A DNA stretch of 61,032 bases from contig JAJCJC010000016.1 in the NCBI GenBank assembly GCA_020555605.1, positions 1 to 61,032 on the forward strand, read 5' to 3'. The notes beneath the pieces were generated by a model that did no database searches, was not told the origin of the DNA, and saw only the letters and a program-made list of their open reading frames with translations. Source of the stretch: a bacterium 210917-SL.2.15 (GTDB taxonomy: Bacteria; Bacillota; Clostridia; Oscillospirales; Oscillospiraceae). Each line of letters begins with the position of its first letter. Positions within the stretch are counted from its first letter, which is position 1. Both the position numbers and the translations under genes were made by a program. Positions 33,389-42,484 of the stretch are shown in pieces.

Positions 33389-35197
33389 ATGCCAAAACAG
33401 GATCACATCCGAAACTTTTCAATCATCGCCCACATCGACCATGGCAAAAGCACTCTGGCCGACCGGCTGATGGAAAAATGCGACGCCGTGAGCCAGCGGG
33501 AAATGGAGAGCCAGCTGCTGGACAACATGGACCTTGAGCGCGAACGCGGCATCACTATCAAGGCCCGGGCGGTAAAGCTGTCCTACAAGGCCCAGGACGG
33601 AGACGTGTACGAGCTGAACCTGATCGACACCCCGGGCCATGTGGACTTCAACTACGAGGTGTCCCGCTCCCTGGCCGCCTGCGAGGGGGCCATTCTGGTG
33701 GTGGACTCCTCCCAGGGGGTGGAGGCCCAGACCCTGGCCAACACCTACCTCGCTCTGGAGGCCGACCTGGAAATCCTGCCCGTGTTCAACAAAATCGACC
33801 TGCCCGCCGCCGACCCCAAACGGGCCAAGCAGGAGGTGGAGGACATCATCGGCCTGGTGGCCGAGGACGCGCCGGAGATCTCCGCCAAGCAGGGCGTCAA
33901 CATCGAGGCGGTGCTGGAGGACATCGTGGCCAACGTGCCCGCCCCCAAGGGCGACCCGGCCGCGCCGCTGCGGGCGCTGATCTTCGACAGCCAGTACGAC
34001 CCCTATGTGGGCGTTATCGTTTATTTCCGCGTGATGGAGGGCATCCTCCGCACCGGTCAAAACGTGCGCCTGATGGCCTCCGGCGCGGAATATGAAGTGC
34101 TGGAGTGCGGCTACCTCAAGCCTCTGGGCATGGAAAAGACCAACGCCCTGATGGCCGGCGAGGTGGGGTATTTCACCGCCAGCATCAAAAACGTGGCCGA
34201 CACCCGGGTGGGCGACACCATCACCGAGGCCGAGCGCCCTGCCGCCGAGCCGCTGCCCGGCTACAAGGCTGCCCAGCCCATGGTGTACTGCGGCATTTAC
34301 ACCGAGGACGGCAGCAAATACCCCAACCTGCGCGACGCCCTCGAAAAGCTGCAGCTCAACGACGCTTCGCTGTCCTTTGAGCCGGAAAGCTCCGCAGCCC
34401 TGGGCTTCGGCTTCCGCTGCGGCTTCCTCGGCATGCTCCATATGGAGATCATTCAGGAGCGGCTGGAGCGGGAATTTGACCTGGATCTGGTGACCACCCT
34501 GCCCTCGGTGATCTACGAGGTGGTGAAAACCGACGGGACCACCGTATATGTGGACAACCCCCACAACTATCCCGACCCGGCGGAGATTGCGGAAGCCTAC
34601 GAACCCTATGCCAAAGTGTCCATCATCACGCCGCCGGAATACATCGGCAACATCATGCCCATGTGTCAGGAGCGCCGGGGCATCTACAAAGATACCCAGT
34701 ATCTGGACACCAACCTGGTGGAGCTGCACTATGACATGCCTCTGGGCGAGATCATCTACGACTTTTTCGATGCCCTGAAGGCCAAAACCCGGGGCTACGC
34801 CTCGCTGGACTACGAGCTGTCGGGCTATCAGCCCAGCGATCTGGTGAAGGTGGACCTGCTGCTCAACGGCGACCAGGTGGACGCCCTGAGCTTCATCGCC
34901 CACCGGGAAAAGGCCTATCCCCGCGCCCGGCGCATCTGCGAAAAACTCAAGGAAAACATCCCCCGTCAGCTCTTCGAGATCCCCGTGCAGGCCGCCATCG
35001 GCGGCAAGGTGATTGCCCGGGAAACCGTGAAGGCCATGCGCAAGGATGTGCTGGCCAAGTGCTACGGCGGCGACATCACCCGCAAAAAGAAGCTGCTGGA
35101 AAAGCAGAAAGAGGGCAAAAAGAAAATGCGCTCTCTCGGCTCTGTGCAGCTTCCCACCGAGGCATTTATGGCTGTACTCAAACTGGACGAGGAATAA
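33389..35197 (+). CDS. lepA: elongation factor 4 (LepA), ribosomal back-translocation GTPase
   Basis: 602 residues, standard length. GTPase motifs are [17 protein letters not shown] and NKIDLP, followed by the EF-G-like domains and the LepA-specific C-terminal domain ending [17 protein letters not shown] 33389 is 6 bases after AGGAGGT. In many Clostridia lepA follows rpsT-gpr-spoIIP. Here it is alone. Confidence 0.96.
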   Translation: MPKQDHIRNFSIIAHIDHGKSTLADRLMEKCDAVSQREMESQLLDNMDLERERGITIKARAVKLSYKAQDGDVYELNLIDTPGHVDFNYEVSRSLAACEGAILVVDSSQGVEAQTLANTYLALEADLEILPVFNKIDLPAADPKRAKQEVEDIIGLVAEDAPEISAKQGVNIEAVLEDIVANVPAPKGDPAAPLRALIFDSQYDPYVGVIVYFRVMEGILRTGQNVRLMASGAEYEVLECGYLKPLGMEKTNALMAGEVGYFTASIKNVADTRVGDTITEAERPAAEPLPGYKAAQPMVYCGIYTEDGSKYPNLRDALEKLQLNDASLSFEPESSAALGFGFRCGFLGMLHMEIIQERLEREFDLDLVTTLPSVIYEVVKTDGTTVYVDNPHNYPDPAEIAEAYEPYAKVSIITPPEYIGNIMPMCQERRGIYKDTQYLDTNLVELHYDMPLGEIIYDFFDALKAKTRGYASLDYELSGYQPSDLVKVDLLLNGDQVDALSFIAHREKAYPRARRICEKLKENIPRQLFEIPVQAAIGGKVIARETVKAMRKDVLAKCYGGDITRKKKLLEKQKEGKKKMRSLGSVQLPTEAFMAVLKLDEE

Positions 35198-35213
35198 CGG
35201 AAAACCAAAAAGC

Positions 35214-35246
35214 AAAGCGGGCCGCCTGACGGGCGGCCCGCTTTTT
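35214..35246 (+). terminator. terminator of lepA
   Basis: Perfect 13-base stem AAAGCGGGCCGCC / GGCGGCCCGCTTT with TTTTT following. Confidence 0.9.
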
Positions 35247-35266
35247 CCGGTTTTCTACAAAATCCC

Positions 35267-35593
35267 CTATTCCGTTCCCGGCGCCGGTTCGGGGCTGTCC
35301 GGTTCCCTGCCCTGCAGGCGCTTCAAAATGCGCTTTTCATGGCGCGCAGAGGCCACGCCGAGCCGGCGCTGGTAGAGCAGCACAATTTCATCGAGGCAGC
35401 GGGCGTCATCCAGATCCGGGTCGTTGAGCACTTTTAGAATGTGCTCAATCAAATCCACGGCCTCGTCGTGCACCTGGCTGTGCAGGTCGGCCAGGTCAAA
35501 TTCCTTCAGGCAGCGGTAAAAGCTGCGTCCCAAAGCGCGGTATTGGACATTGTTTTCCACGGTATCCGGCTCATCCGGCACTAACAGACGCAT
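35267..35593 (-). CDS. conserved-looking hypothetical helical protein
   Basis: 108 residues, mostly alpha-helical and acidic, ending in a Pro/Glu tail. No recognised domain. It reads as protein-like (balanced amino acids, AAAGGGGAG before the ATG) and is divergent from the ribbon-helix-helix gene at 35741, with iterated TACTTA sites between them. Confidence 0.6.
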   Translation of the reverse strand: MRLLVPDEPDTVENNVQYRALGRSFYRCLKEFDLADLHSQVHDEAVDLIEHILKVLNDPDLDDARCLDEIVLLYQRRLGVASARHEKRILKRLQGREPDSPEPAPGTE

Positions 35594-35646
35594 GGCGTCA
35601 CGCTCCCCTTTCCGGTGTTTGACAGCCCAAAGCGATAAAATATTGA

Positions 35647-35717
35647 ATACTTATATTATACTTAGGTCATACTTAATTTAAACTAATACTGGCGCAATAA
35701 GTATAAAATATACTTAT
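35647..35717. promoter_or_regulatory. iterated operator: three 11-bp-spaced ATACTTA repeats plus an inverted pair
   Basis: ATACTTA occurs at 35647, 35658 and 35669, spaced exactly 11 bases apart. Next comes the perfect inverted repeat ATAAGTATA-AAA-TATACTTAT at 35697-35717. The spacing puts the repeats on the same DNA face, as for cooperatively binding ribbon-helix-helix repressors. Confidence 0.7.
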
Positions 35718-35740
35718 AAAAAGTATGTTGGAGTTCTGAT

Positions 35741-35932
35741 ATGAGCAAAAATAAGCATTTAGGACTGCTGATCGACCCGGAAACGCACTATAAGCTGCAT
35801 TATATGGCCAAATACGAGGGCCGCTCCGGCAACGGCGAAGTGCTGTATCTGATCCGTCAGGCCATCCGGGAATTTGAACAACGCCACGGCGAAATTACGC
35901 TGCCGGCACAGCAGGACGCCCCTCGCGGTTGA
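35741..35932 (+). CDS. ribbon-helix-helix (Arc/CopG-like) DNA-binding protein
   Basis: 63 residues. HLGLLIDPETHYKLHYMAKY gives a beta strand plus helix A, and GNGEVLYLIRQAIREFEQRH gives helix B, the RHH pattern. No toxin gene is adjacent, although the divergent 108-residue gene shares the operator region. ATG 35741 has a weak site (TTGGAGTTC). Confidence 0.7.
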   Translation: MSKNKHLGLLIDPETHYKLHYMAKYEGRSGNGEVLYLIRQAIREFEQRHGEITLPAQQDAPRG

Positions 35933-35951
35933 AAACGCGGAGGGCGTTTTT
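35919..35951 (+). terminator. terminator overlapping the end of the RHH gene
   Basis: CGCCCCTCGCG / CGCGGAGGGCG stem with one two-base internal mismatch, then TTTTTT. Its 5' arm is inside the last codons of the gene. Confidence 0.65.
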
Positions 35952-36018
35952 TGGTGCCCCGCGGCGGAGCATTTTTCTTCTCTTGGAAGAAGGAAAAACC
36001 TCGCCCCGCAGCGGGGCA
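35945..36018 (+). repeat. dispersed intergenic repeat, degenerate fragment F
   Basis: Shares GCCCCGC...GGAGC, the TCTCTTGGAAGAAGG hairpin and GCCCCGCAGCGGGGC with the repeat family, but only about 75 bases. Relationship is likely, not certain. Confidence 0.4.
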
Positions 36019-36019
36019 A

Positions 36020-36053
36020 AAAGATCCCCCGGCTATTCCGCCGGGGGATCTTT
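36020..36053. terminator. bidirectional terminator after jag
   Basis: Perfect 13-base stem AAAGATCCCCCGG / CCGGGGGATCTTT between the RHH gene and the minus-strand rpmH-jag operon. Confidence 0.9.
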
Positions 36054-36056
36054 ATC

Positions 36057-36857
36057 TCACTGCCGTTCGTGGGTGGAATATCCGCCATTGCCCCGTCCGC
36101 CGGAGCGTTCATAATGAACTACCACACGGCGGTTCGGCTCGGTGCCGATGGAGCCGGTGGACACACCGGGATAATCCTGCAGGGCGCTGTGAATCACATG
36201 GCGCTCGTAAGCGTTCATGGGTTCCAGCGTCACATTGCGGCGCAGGCGCACCACCTTTGCAGCCACCTTGCGGGCCAGCGCTTCCAGCGTCTGCTCGCGC
36301 TTGGCACGGTAGTTTTCCGCATCCACATGGATGCGCACGCGGTGATCGGCGCCGTGGTTGACAGCGTAGTTGGTCAGCTGCTGGATGGCGTCCAGGGTCT
36401 CGCCCCGGCGGCCGATCAACTGGCCCAGATGTTCGCCCACCAGTGTGACTTTATAGTGGCCTTCTTCATCCACGGTAATCTCCGGCACGGCGCTGCTGTC
36501 CAAATGGGCCAGCAAGCCGGTCAGGAAGGCTTGGATCTTCTCCGCCTTTTCATCGTCTGCAGCGGCGGGTACAGTGCTTTTTGGGACGGGCGCAGTTTCT
36601 TCGGAAGGTTCCGCTGCCGCGGCACAGGGCGCTGCGGCGATTGGTTCGGAGGGGGCCGGCGTACTTTCTTCCGTTTCCTCCGGCGCCTCATAGCTTATAC
36701 GCACCCGGGCCGGATTGCCGCCCAGGCCCAAAAAGCCGCTTTTGGCACGCTCGATCAATTCAACGGACACGTCGTCCCGCTCCAGCCCCAGCTGAGCCAG
36801 GGCCTTTCCGATGGCCTCTTCCTCCGTCTTGCCCGTCGTTTCAATATACTTTGTCAT
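36057..36857 (-). CDS. jag: RNA-binding protein Jag/KhpB (SpoIIIJ-associated)
   Basis: 266 residues: Jag-N domain (about 1-52, ETTGKTEEEAIGKALAQLG, AKSGFLGLG), an Ala/Pro/Glu-rich linker (about 58-108), a KH domain with the IGRRGETLDAIQ loop (about 115-185) and a C-terminal R3H domain (NAYERHVIHSALQ). It binds RNA and is linked to cell division control in Gram-positives. Last gene of the rpmH operon, 12 bases after yidC. Confidence 0.93.
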   Translation of the reverse strand: MTKYIETTGKTEEEAIGKALAQLGLERDDVSVELIERAKSGFLGLGGNPARVRISYEAPEETEESTPAPSEPIAAAPCAAAAEPSEETAPVPKSTVPAAADDEKAEKIQAFLTGLLAHLDSSAVPEITVDEEGHYKVTLVGEHLGQLIGRRGETLDAIQQLTNYAVNHGADHRVRIHVDAENYRAKREQTLEALARKVAAKVVRLRRNVTLEPMNAYERHVIHSALQDYPGVSTGSIGTEPNRRVVVHYERSGGRGNGGYSTHERQ

Positions 36858-36869
36858 ACGGCAAGCTCC

Positions 36870-38030
36870 TTACTGATCCGTAGTTTCGTCCGAGGACGGT
36901 TCTTCATCCAGCTCATCGTAATGACTGCCGAACGAGCGGCCTCTGGCGTAGGGCCGGTCGCCCACGCGGCCGGCTTCGGTGGTGCTGTTTTTCTTCTTTT
37001 TCTGGGGCGCGGCGCCAGACTGGTTCTGGCGCTTGCGCTTTTCCTTGCTGGTGTTGCGATCCTGCACCTGGGGGCGGTTCTTGGCCGCCTCCATGCGGCG
37101 GATGCGATCCTGCCGGGCCGCTTCCTCGCGCGCGGCCTCTTCCTTGTCCAGCTTAGCGCCGTAATACTTTTGCAGGATCAGTTCCTGCACGATGGAGAAT
37201 ACGCTCATGGCAATCCAGTAGATACCCAGGGAAGCGGGCAGGATAAAGCCGATATAAACGCTCATCAGGGGCATCATGATCATCATCATGGTCTGCTGGC
37301 TCTTCATAGCCGGATCTGTATTGGGGTTGGTGCGCATGGAAACTACGCTCAAAGCCAGGTTCAACAGACCGGAAATGATGGGGATCAGAATCAGAGCAAA
37401 CGTCGCCAAGGACACATTGCCCTGCTGGAACTGTCCGAAGGCGCTCCAAGGGATTGCCGTCAGGTCGATAAAGCCCAGAAAGTTAAAATCGATGGGAAAT
37501 ACTTGGGGCACAATGGCCTGCATGGCGTCGGTGTGCTCAAAAATACCTTTGGCGATCTGAATTTCCTCATAAGCCTGCTGGCTTTTGGGAAATCCATAAC
37601 CGATAGCGATCAGGGCCTGCTTCAGCGCTTCCACTTTTTCCAGCGCTGCGGGACGGGCCATATTGATCAGCATGAAGTTCAGCACGGGACGGCGGATGAT
37701 ACCGTACAGTGCAATCAGGATGGGCAGGGGCAGGAAACTCCACAGGCATCCGCCCATGGGATTCACATGCTCGGACTGGTACAGCTTCTGGATTTCCATT
37801 GCGTACCGCTCCTGGTCGTTTCCGCAGCGCTTTTTGATCTCCTGCATCTTCGGGTTCATCCGGGCCATGTGCATGGTATTGCGCTTGGACTTTGCGCTGG
37901 GATAAAGCATAATCAGCTTGATAGCCACCGCAAAGAGCACAATAGACCAGCCATAGGAGCCGGTGATCAGATACATCAGGTTCAGCAGCTGAGAGAACGG
38001 CCACATAATGAGTCTCATCAGAATTAACAT
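36870..38030 (-). CDS. yidC: membrane protein insertase YidC/OxaA/SpoIIIJ
   Basis: 386 residues. Five core membrane helices of the OxaA family (IMWPFSQLLNLMYLI, YGWSIVLFAVAIKLIM, PMGGCLWSFLPLPILIALYG and others) and a long basic C-terminal tail with KEKRKRQ and PQKKKKN that can contact ribosomes. The loop between TM2 and TM3 is longer than in Bacillus. The start at ATG 38030 follows GAAAGGAAC. In-frame codons upstream to 38219 are not conserved. Confidence 0.93.
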   Translation of the reverse strand: MLILMRLIMWPFSQLLNLMYLITGSYGWSIVLFAVAIKLIMLYPSAKSKRNTMHMARMNPKMQEIKKRCGNDQERYAMEIQKLYQSEHVNPMGGCLWSFLPLPILIALYGIIRRPVLNFMLINMARPAALEKVEALKQALIAIGYGFPKSQQAYEEIQIAKGIFEHTDAMQAIVPQVFPIDFNFLGFIDLTAIPWSAFGQFQQGNVSLATFALILIPIISGLLNLALSVVSMRTNPNTDPAMKSQQTMMMIMMPLMSVYIGFILPASLGIYWIAMSVFSIVQELILQKYYGAKLDKEEAAREEAARQDRIRRMEAAKNRPQVQDRNTSKEKRKRQNQSGAAPQKKKKNSTTEAGRVGDRPYARGRSFGSHYDELDEEPSSDETTDQ

Positions 38031-38218
38031 TGTGTGGTTCCTTTCAGAGTGAAGAAGGGACAGATCCCTTCTTTCGATTTTCCCCTCCAGTCTGCGGACT
38101 GCCGGCGCCGCCGTGGGCGACGGAGGATCGGGGTAGTTTTCCAAGGTACATTCCCCCGGGAGAGGGGGGTGCCTCCGCAGGGCAATTGTGAGGGGAAACG
38201 CTCCCCTCCTCCATTCCA
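38031..38218. other. unusual spacer between yidD and yidC
   Basis: 188 bases inside an operon where these genes are normally adjacent. It contains a GAAGGG...CCCTTC hairpin near the yidC start and a CCCCC...GGGGG hairpin around 38150, with no conserved frame. It may hold an inserted repeat or an internal promoter. Confidence 0.5.
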
Positions 38219-38428
38219 TCAGGGAACGGGATCATATCCGCCCTTGTGGAGCGGGTTGCACCGCAATATGCGCCGGAAAGCCAGCCAGCCGCCCTTGAAT
38301 GCGCCGTATTTTTCCAGAGCCTGCAGCGCATACTGCGAGCAGGTGGGGATATAGCGGCAGCAGGGGCGGCGCATGGGAGAGATCCATTTGCGGTAGAATT
38401 TCACAAGGAAAATCAGCACGTGCTTCAT
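38219..38428 (-). CDS. yidD: membrane protein insertion efficiency factor YidD
   Basis: 69 residues with the family signature [20 protein letters not shown] and [11 protein letters not shown]. An amphipathic helix anchors it to the inner membrane face. Its ATG overlaps the rnpA stop (ATGA). Confidence 0.94.
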   Translation of the reverse strand: MKHVLIFLVKFYRKWISPMRRPCCRYIPTCSQYALQALEKYGAFKGGWLAFRRILRCNPLHKGGYDPVP

Positions 38429-38772
38429 GTCTTATCCTCCCGCACCAGGCCAAGTTGGGCCAAGGCGCGGTCGTAGTCCCGCTGCAGCACGCTGTGGGGG
38501 CAGCGGGCCGTGCGACCCCGGGCCACCAGAAGCACATCCCACCCCTGGACCATATGGTCCTGACTCAGGCGGAACAGTTCCCGCAGCCTGCGCCGGGCGC
38601 GGTTGCGCACCACGGCGTGTCCCAGCTTTGTGCTGACGGTGACGCCCAGACGGTTGCGCGCACGGCCATTTTTTCGGCAATAGACCACCATGGACGGGAG
38701 AACCACGGAAGCACCCTTGGCATACAGCCGCCGGAACTCATAATTCTCCTTAATAGTGACCGAACGCTTCAC
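38425..38772 (-). CDS. rnpA: ribonuclease P protein component
   Basis: 115 residues from GTG 38772 (GGAAGAGG 7 bases upstream). The basic RNP motif [20 protein letters not shown] and [10 protein letters not shown] is intact. It supports RNase P RNA in tRNA 5' processing. Typical place between rpmH and yidD. Confidence 0.94.
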   Translation of the reverse strand: MKRSVTIKENYEFRRLYAKGASVVLPSMVVYCRKNGRARNRLGVTVSTKLGHAVVRNRARRRLRELFRLSQDHMVQGWDVLLVARGRTARCPHSVLQRDYDRALAQLGLVREDKT

Positions 38773-38901
38773 AGTCTGTCCTCTTCCTTTCCTTCCACTT
38801 ACGCACTTCAAGGGACGATTTCTTTTGCTTTCAAAAAAACAAACAAAACCGTCCCTGTCAGATCCTATCTTTTTGCGGTGCGGCGAGAGCCATAGCGCCT
38901 T

Positions 38902-39039
38902 TTACTTGCTCAGGCTCAGACGGCCCTTTGCACGACGGCGGGCAAGAACCTTGCGGCCGTTGGCAGTAGACATTCTCTTGCGGAAACCATGAACCTTGGA
39001 AGCATGCAGCTTCTTGGGCTGGTAAGTACGCTTCGTCAT
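38902..39039 (-). CDS. rpmH: 50S ribosomal protein L34
   Basis: 45 residues, [15 protein letters not shown]...GRLSLSK, matching L34 along its whole length. ATG 39039 is 7 bases after AGGAGGTG. First gene of the operon running away from oriC. Confidence 0.97.
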   Translation of the reverse strand: MTKRTYQPKKLHASKVHGFRKRMSTANGRKVLARRRAKGRLSLSK

Positions 39040-39171
39040 TTCGAACTACACCTCCTGAAAGATTTTTCCGGCGGGAAAATGCATTTTCCCGCGCTTACTC
39101 GACGGCGGGCGAGGGCGGTACGCCGTTCACCCCGCAGTTGACTGTTTCAATCGCATAAAAGCGCAGATGAT

Positions 39172-39200
39172 ATTATATCGAAAGAATGTCCACCTGTCAA
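39172..39200 (-). promoter_or_regulatory. promoter of the rpmH operon, full consensus
   Basis: Minus-strand TTGACA (39200-39195), 17-base spacer, TATAAT (39177-39172). A perfect vegetative promoter, as expected for L34. Confidence 0.9.
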
Positions 39201-39354
39201 TGAAAATATCCGTTTTTGTTCTCTTTTTTCCTATTTTTGATTACTTTTCCGCAGTAGAAGGCCGCTGTCCCATATCTTGCCCGTCCTTTTGAAAGAAATA
39301 CCAGATATAGACTTCTTTCGCGCAAAAAAATCAGTATAATAGATTGAATATGTA

Positions 39355-39383
39355 TGGACAGGTCCCCTCCTTTTTGCTATAAT
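39355..39383 (+). promoter_or_regulatory. promoter of dnaA
   Basis: TGGACA (39355-39360) and TATAAT (39378-39383) with 17-base spacing, about 175 bases before dnaA. Confidence 0.75.
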
Positions 39384-39556
39384 TTTAGACGTATCATTTT
39401 GCGCTTTTTTGCACCTTTCCCCCAAAAAAGCGCTCATTTTGCAGATTCTGTGGCACGCGGACGTGCAACTTTTCCACCGGCGCGCCCCTTTTGTGTGCGG
39501 GCCTCTTCCGGTCCGTACACAAAATCTGCAAAGAGAAAAGGAGCGAAACGGATCTT

Positions 39557-40873
39557 ATGAATTCCATTGCCGACATCTGGAGCAATATTCTCGAGCGCAT
39601 GAAGGGTGAGCTGTCGGAAACGACCATTAACACCTGGTTCGATGACGTGAGCGCCGTGGGACTGGAAAAGGATGTGTTCACCCTTCACTGTCCGTCGGAC
39701 TTCAAGCGCAGCAACATCGAGCAGCGCTTTCTCGGAAACATCCAGGCTGCGCTGCGCGATATTTTTTCCGCCGACTTTGAAGTGCGGCTTCTGGGCGACG
39801 AGGACTACAATTCCTACTGCAAAGGCATCGTGGCAAAGCCCACGTCCCTGATCGAATCGGGCGAGTTCACCTTTGAAAATTTTGTGGTGGGCAAATCCAA
39901 TCAGTTGGCCCATGCCGCGGCCCGGGCCGTGGCCGACGCGCCGGCAGAGTCTTACAATCCCCTGCTGATTTACGGCGACTCGGGACTGGGCAAGACCCAT
40001 CTGATCTACGCTATTGCCCATTCCATCCGCCAGCACAATTCCGGGGCCAAGATTGTCTATATCAAGGGCGATGATTTCACCAACGCTCTGATTCAGGCTA
40101 TCCGTGAGGGCAAGCAGCTGGAATTTCACAACAAATACCGCGACGCAGACATCCTGCTGGTGGACGATGTACAGTTTATTGCCGGCAAAAAGGAGACGCA
40201 GGAAGAATTTTTCCACACCTTCAACACCCTCTATGAGGCCCGGCGGCAGATCGTGTTGACCTCTGACCGGCCGCCCAAGGAAATGACGGCGCTGGAAGAC
40301 CGTCTCAAGACCCGCTTTGAGTGGGGCCTGTTGGCAGATATCCAGCCGCCGGACTATGAAACCCGCATGGCCATCATCAAAAACAAAGCCATGCAGTTGG
40401 GTACGCCCCTGCCGGATTCCATCTGCACCTACATTGCCGAAAATGTCACCGCCAATGTGCGGCAGATTGAGGGCACGGTGAAGAAAATTCTTGCCTACCG
40501 TGAACTGCTGGGCAACGACATCGACGAGGAGAGCACCGCCCGCGCCGTGCGCGACATGCTGAAAAAGGACAACGAGTTTGTCCCCTCCGCTTCCCTGGTT
40601 ATTTCCGAAATCAGCAAGTATTACAATCTTGAAGAGCGGGTGCTGCGGGGCCAGCAGCGCTTCAAGGAAGCCGCCACCGCCCGCCAGGTGGCCATGTATC
40701 TCATTCGTCGCCTGACCAATCTCTCCCTGAGCGAGATCGGCAAGGAATTCGACGGCCGCGATCATACCACTGTGATGCATTCTATTGAAAAGGTGGAAAA
40801 ACAAATGAATACCAGCCCCGCTTTTGCCGAAACGGTGAAAGCCATTACAGCCAATATCAACGCCAAAAACTAA
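39557..40873 (+). CDS. dnaA: chromosomal replication initiator DnaA
   Basis: 438 residues. Domain I (1-75), short linker, AAA+ domain with Walker A GDSGLGKTH (140-148) and Walker B ILLVDDVQF, and C-terminal HTH with the DnaA signature GRDHTTVMHSIEKVEKQ. ATG 39557 is 14 bases after AAAAGGAGC, a longer gap than usual. It binds the boxes immediately downstream. Confidence 0.97.
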   Translation: MNSIADIWSNILERMKGELSETTINTWFDDVSAVGLEKDVFTLHCPSDFKRSNIEQRFLGNIQAALRDIFSADFEVRLLGDEDYNSYCKGIVAKPTSLIESGEFTFENFVVGKSNQLAHAAARAVADAPAESYNPLLIYGDSGLGKTHLIYAIAHSIRQHNSGAKIVYIKGDDFTNALIQAIREGKQLEFHNKYRDADILLVDDVQFIAGKKETQEEFFHTFNTLYEARRQIVLTSDRPPKEMTALEDRLKTRFEWGLLADIQPPDYETRMAIIKNKAMQLGTPLPDSICTYIAENVTANVRQIEGTVKKILAYRELLGNDIDEESTARAVRDMLKKDNEFVPSASLVISEISKYYNLEERVLRGQQRFKEAATARQVAMYLIRRLTNLSLSEIGKEFDGRDHTTVMHSIEKVEKQMNTSPAFAETVKAITANINAKN

Positions 40874-40893
40874 TCTCTCCCTCCGCGCGCCTT

Positions 40894-41115
40894 TTTTCCA
40901 CATTTCCCGTGGAAAATTCTGCACCGGCTGGGGAAAACTTTTCCGTCGCGCGGCGGCGTGGAAAACCGGCAAAAAATTTCCACATCCCTGTGGATACGCT
41001 TTCCTTTGCCCTCTCTCGCCATTTCCCACTTTTCCACATTTCCCGGCCCCCTACTGCTGATACTGCATTTTATTCTGTTCTTTTTTCAAAAAAACTGTTT
41101 TTAGAGCAAAACGAA
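40894..41115. other. oriC: DnaA-box cluster and AT-rich unwinding region
   Basis: Between dnaA and dnaN. Boxes: TTTTCCACA at 40894 and 41030, CGTGGAAAA at 40908 and 40957, ATTTCCACA at 40976 and TGTGGATAC at 40989 (two exact to the relaxed consensus, the others one mismatch). An AT-rich tract at about 41066-41115 follows and is the likely DNA unwinding element. Mixed box orientations are typical of clostridial oriC. Confidence 0.85.
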
Positions 41116-41136
41116 CTTTGGAAGGACGATACCCTT

Positions 41137-42249
41137 ATGAAATTTTCCTGTGAAAAAGCGCTGCTGCAAAGCGCAATCAACACGGCCGCCCGGGCCGTGG
41201 CTTCAAAAAGCTCCATTCCTGCTCTGGAAGGCCTGCTGCTGGAAGCCCACAACGGCTATCTTACCGTCAGCGGCTACAACATGCAGCTGGGAATCCGTTC
41301 CCGGTTCCAGGCCAACATCACCGAAGACGGCGAATTGGTGCTCAATGCCCGGCTCTTTGGCGACATTATCCGCAAAATGCCTGATGACATGATTGTTTTT
41401 TCCAGTGACGACAAACTGATGGTTTCCGTGGTCTGCGGCGATGCAGATTTCCACATTCTAGGCCTGAGCGCCGCGGACTTCCCGGATCTGCCCGATGTGG
41501 AAGACGATTATACCTGCACGGTTCAACAGAATATCCTCAAAGCGATGATCGGCGGCACATCCTTTGCCGTGTCTACCAATGAAAGCCGCATTGTGCACAC
41601 CGGCTCCCTCTTTGAAATCGGCGACGGCATGCTGACTATCGTTTCGGTGGACGGCTTCCGGCTGGCCCTGCGCCGGGAAAAATATGAAAAGCTGGAAGGC
41701 GGGGCCTTCACCTTTGTAGCCCCCGGCAGCGCTCTCAACGAGGTGGAAAAAATCTGCACCGACAGCGAGGACGGCGCTATGGTGATCCTTGGTTCCCGCC
41801 ATGTGCAGTTCGAGGTGGGCCAGACTCAGCTGATCTGCCGTCGTCTGGAGGGTGATTTCCTCGACTACAAAAATGCCATTCCCCGCCAGAATCCCATTGT
41901 ATTGACTGCAGATAAACGTGCCCTGATGGGCAGCATCGACCGTGTCAGTGTGGTGATTTCCGACAAAATGAAGAGTCCGATTCGCTGTGTTTTCGGCGAT
42001 GACAGCGTAAAACTTTCCGCCAGAACCGGCAATGGCGACGCCAAAGACAGTTGTCCCATCGCCGGCAACGGAAACGATCTGGAAATTGGATTCAATAACC
42101 GTTATCTGATGGACGCGCTGCGTTATGCGCCCGCCGATGAGGTAAAAATCGAGCTGAACAGCGGCATTACGCCTGCGATCATCGTTCCTACCGAGGGGGA
42201 GGAAAACTTCCTTTATATGGTGCTGCCGGTGCGCCTGAAGGCGGAATAA
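41137..42249 (+). CDS. dnaN: DNA polymerase III beta sliding clamp
   Basis: 370 residues, three clamp domains, beginning MKFSCEKALLQSAINTAARAV and ending with the clamp C-terminus YMVLPVRL. It encircles DNA for processive replication. ATG 41137 follows GGAAGGACG. Alternative starts upstream run through oriC and are not credible. Confidence 0.97.
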   Translation: MKFSCEKALLQSAINTAARAVASKSSIPALEGLLLEAHNGYLTVSGYNMQLGIRSRFQANITEDGELVLNARLFGDIIRKMPDDMIVFSSDDKLMVSVVCGDADFHILGLSAADFPDLPDVEDDYTCTVQQNILKAMIGGTSFAVSTNESRIVHTGSLFEIGDGMLTIVSVDGFRLALRREKYEKLEGGAFTFVAPGSALNEVEKICTDSEDGAMVILGSRHVQFEVGQTQLICRRLEGDFLDYKNAIPRQNPIVLTADKRALMGSIDRVSVVISDKMKSPIRCVFGDDSVKLSARTGNGDAKDSCPIAGNGNDLEIGFNNRYLMDALRYAPADEVKIELNSGITPAIIVPTEGEENFLYMVLPVRLKAE

Positions 42250-42268
42250 CGGAAGAAAGGGACTTGGA

Positions 42269-42484
42269 ATGGAAACGATAACAATCCATACCGATTTTAT
42301 CAAACTGCAGGATCTTCTCAAACTAACGCACCAGGTATCCTCGGGCGGCGAGGGGAAAATTGTGATTCAGGAAGGGCAGGTCTGCGTCAACGGAGAGACG
42401 TGTACTATGCGCGGCAAAAAGCTGTATCCCGGTGACGTAGTGTCTTATCAGGGCCGCAAAACCGCTGTGGCCCGGCAGGCATGA
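42269..42484 (+). CDS. S4-domain RNA-binding protein (YaaA/RlbA type)
   Basis: 71 residues, a single S4 fold (FIKLQDLLKL, then GQVCVNGETCTMRGKKLYPGD). Standard small gene between dnaN and recF in Firmicutes, probably involved in ribosome biogenesis. Overlaps recF by 4 bases. Confidence 0.92.
   Translation: METITIHTDFIKLQDLLKLTHQVSSGGEGKIVIQEGQVCVNGETCTMRGKKLYPGDVVSYQGRKTAVARQA

Larger units (their letters stand above)
39040..39556. other. rpmH-dnaA intergenic region (divergent promoters)
   Basis: 517 AT-rich bases holding the rpmH promoter (minus) and the dnaA promoter (plus). I see only one weak DnaA-box-like sequence (CTTTTCCAC near 39469), so the main box cluster is on the other side of dnaA. 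Confidence 0.7.

Noticed and set aside
39040..39556. Main oriC upstream of dnaA
   Set aside because: Only one weak DnaA-box-like sequence is present there, whereas at least six lie between dnaA and dnaN.
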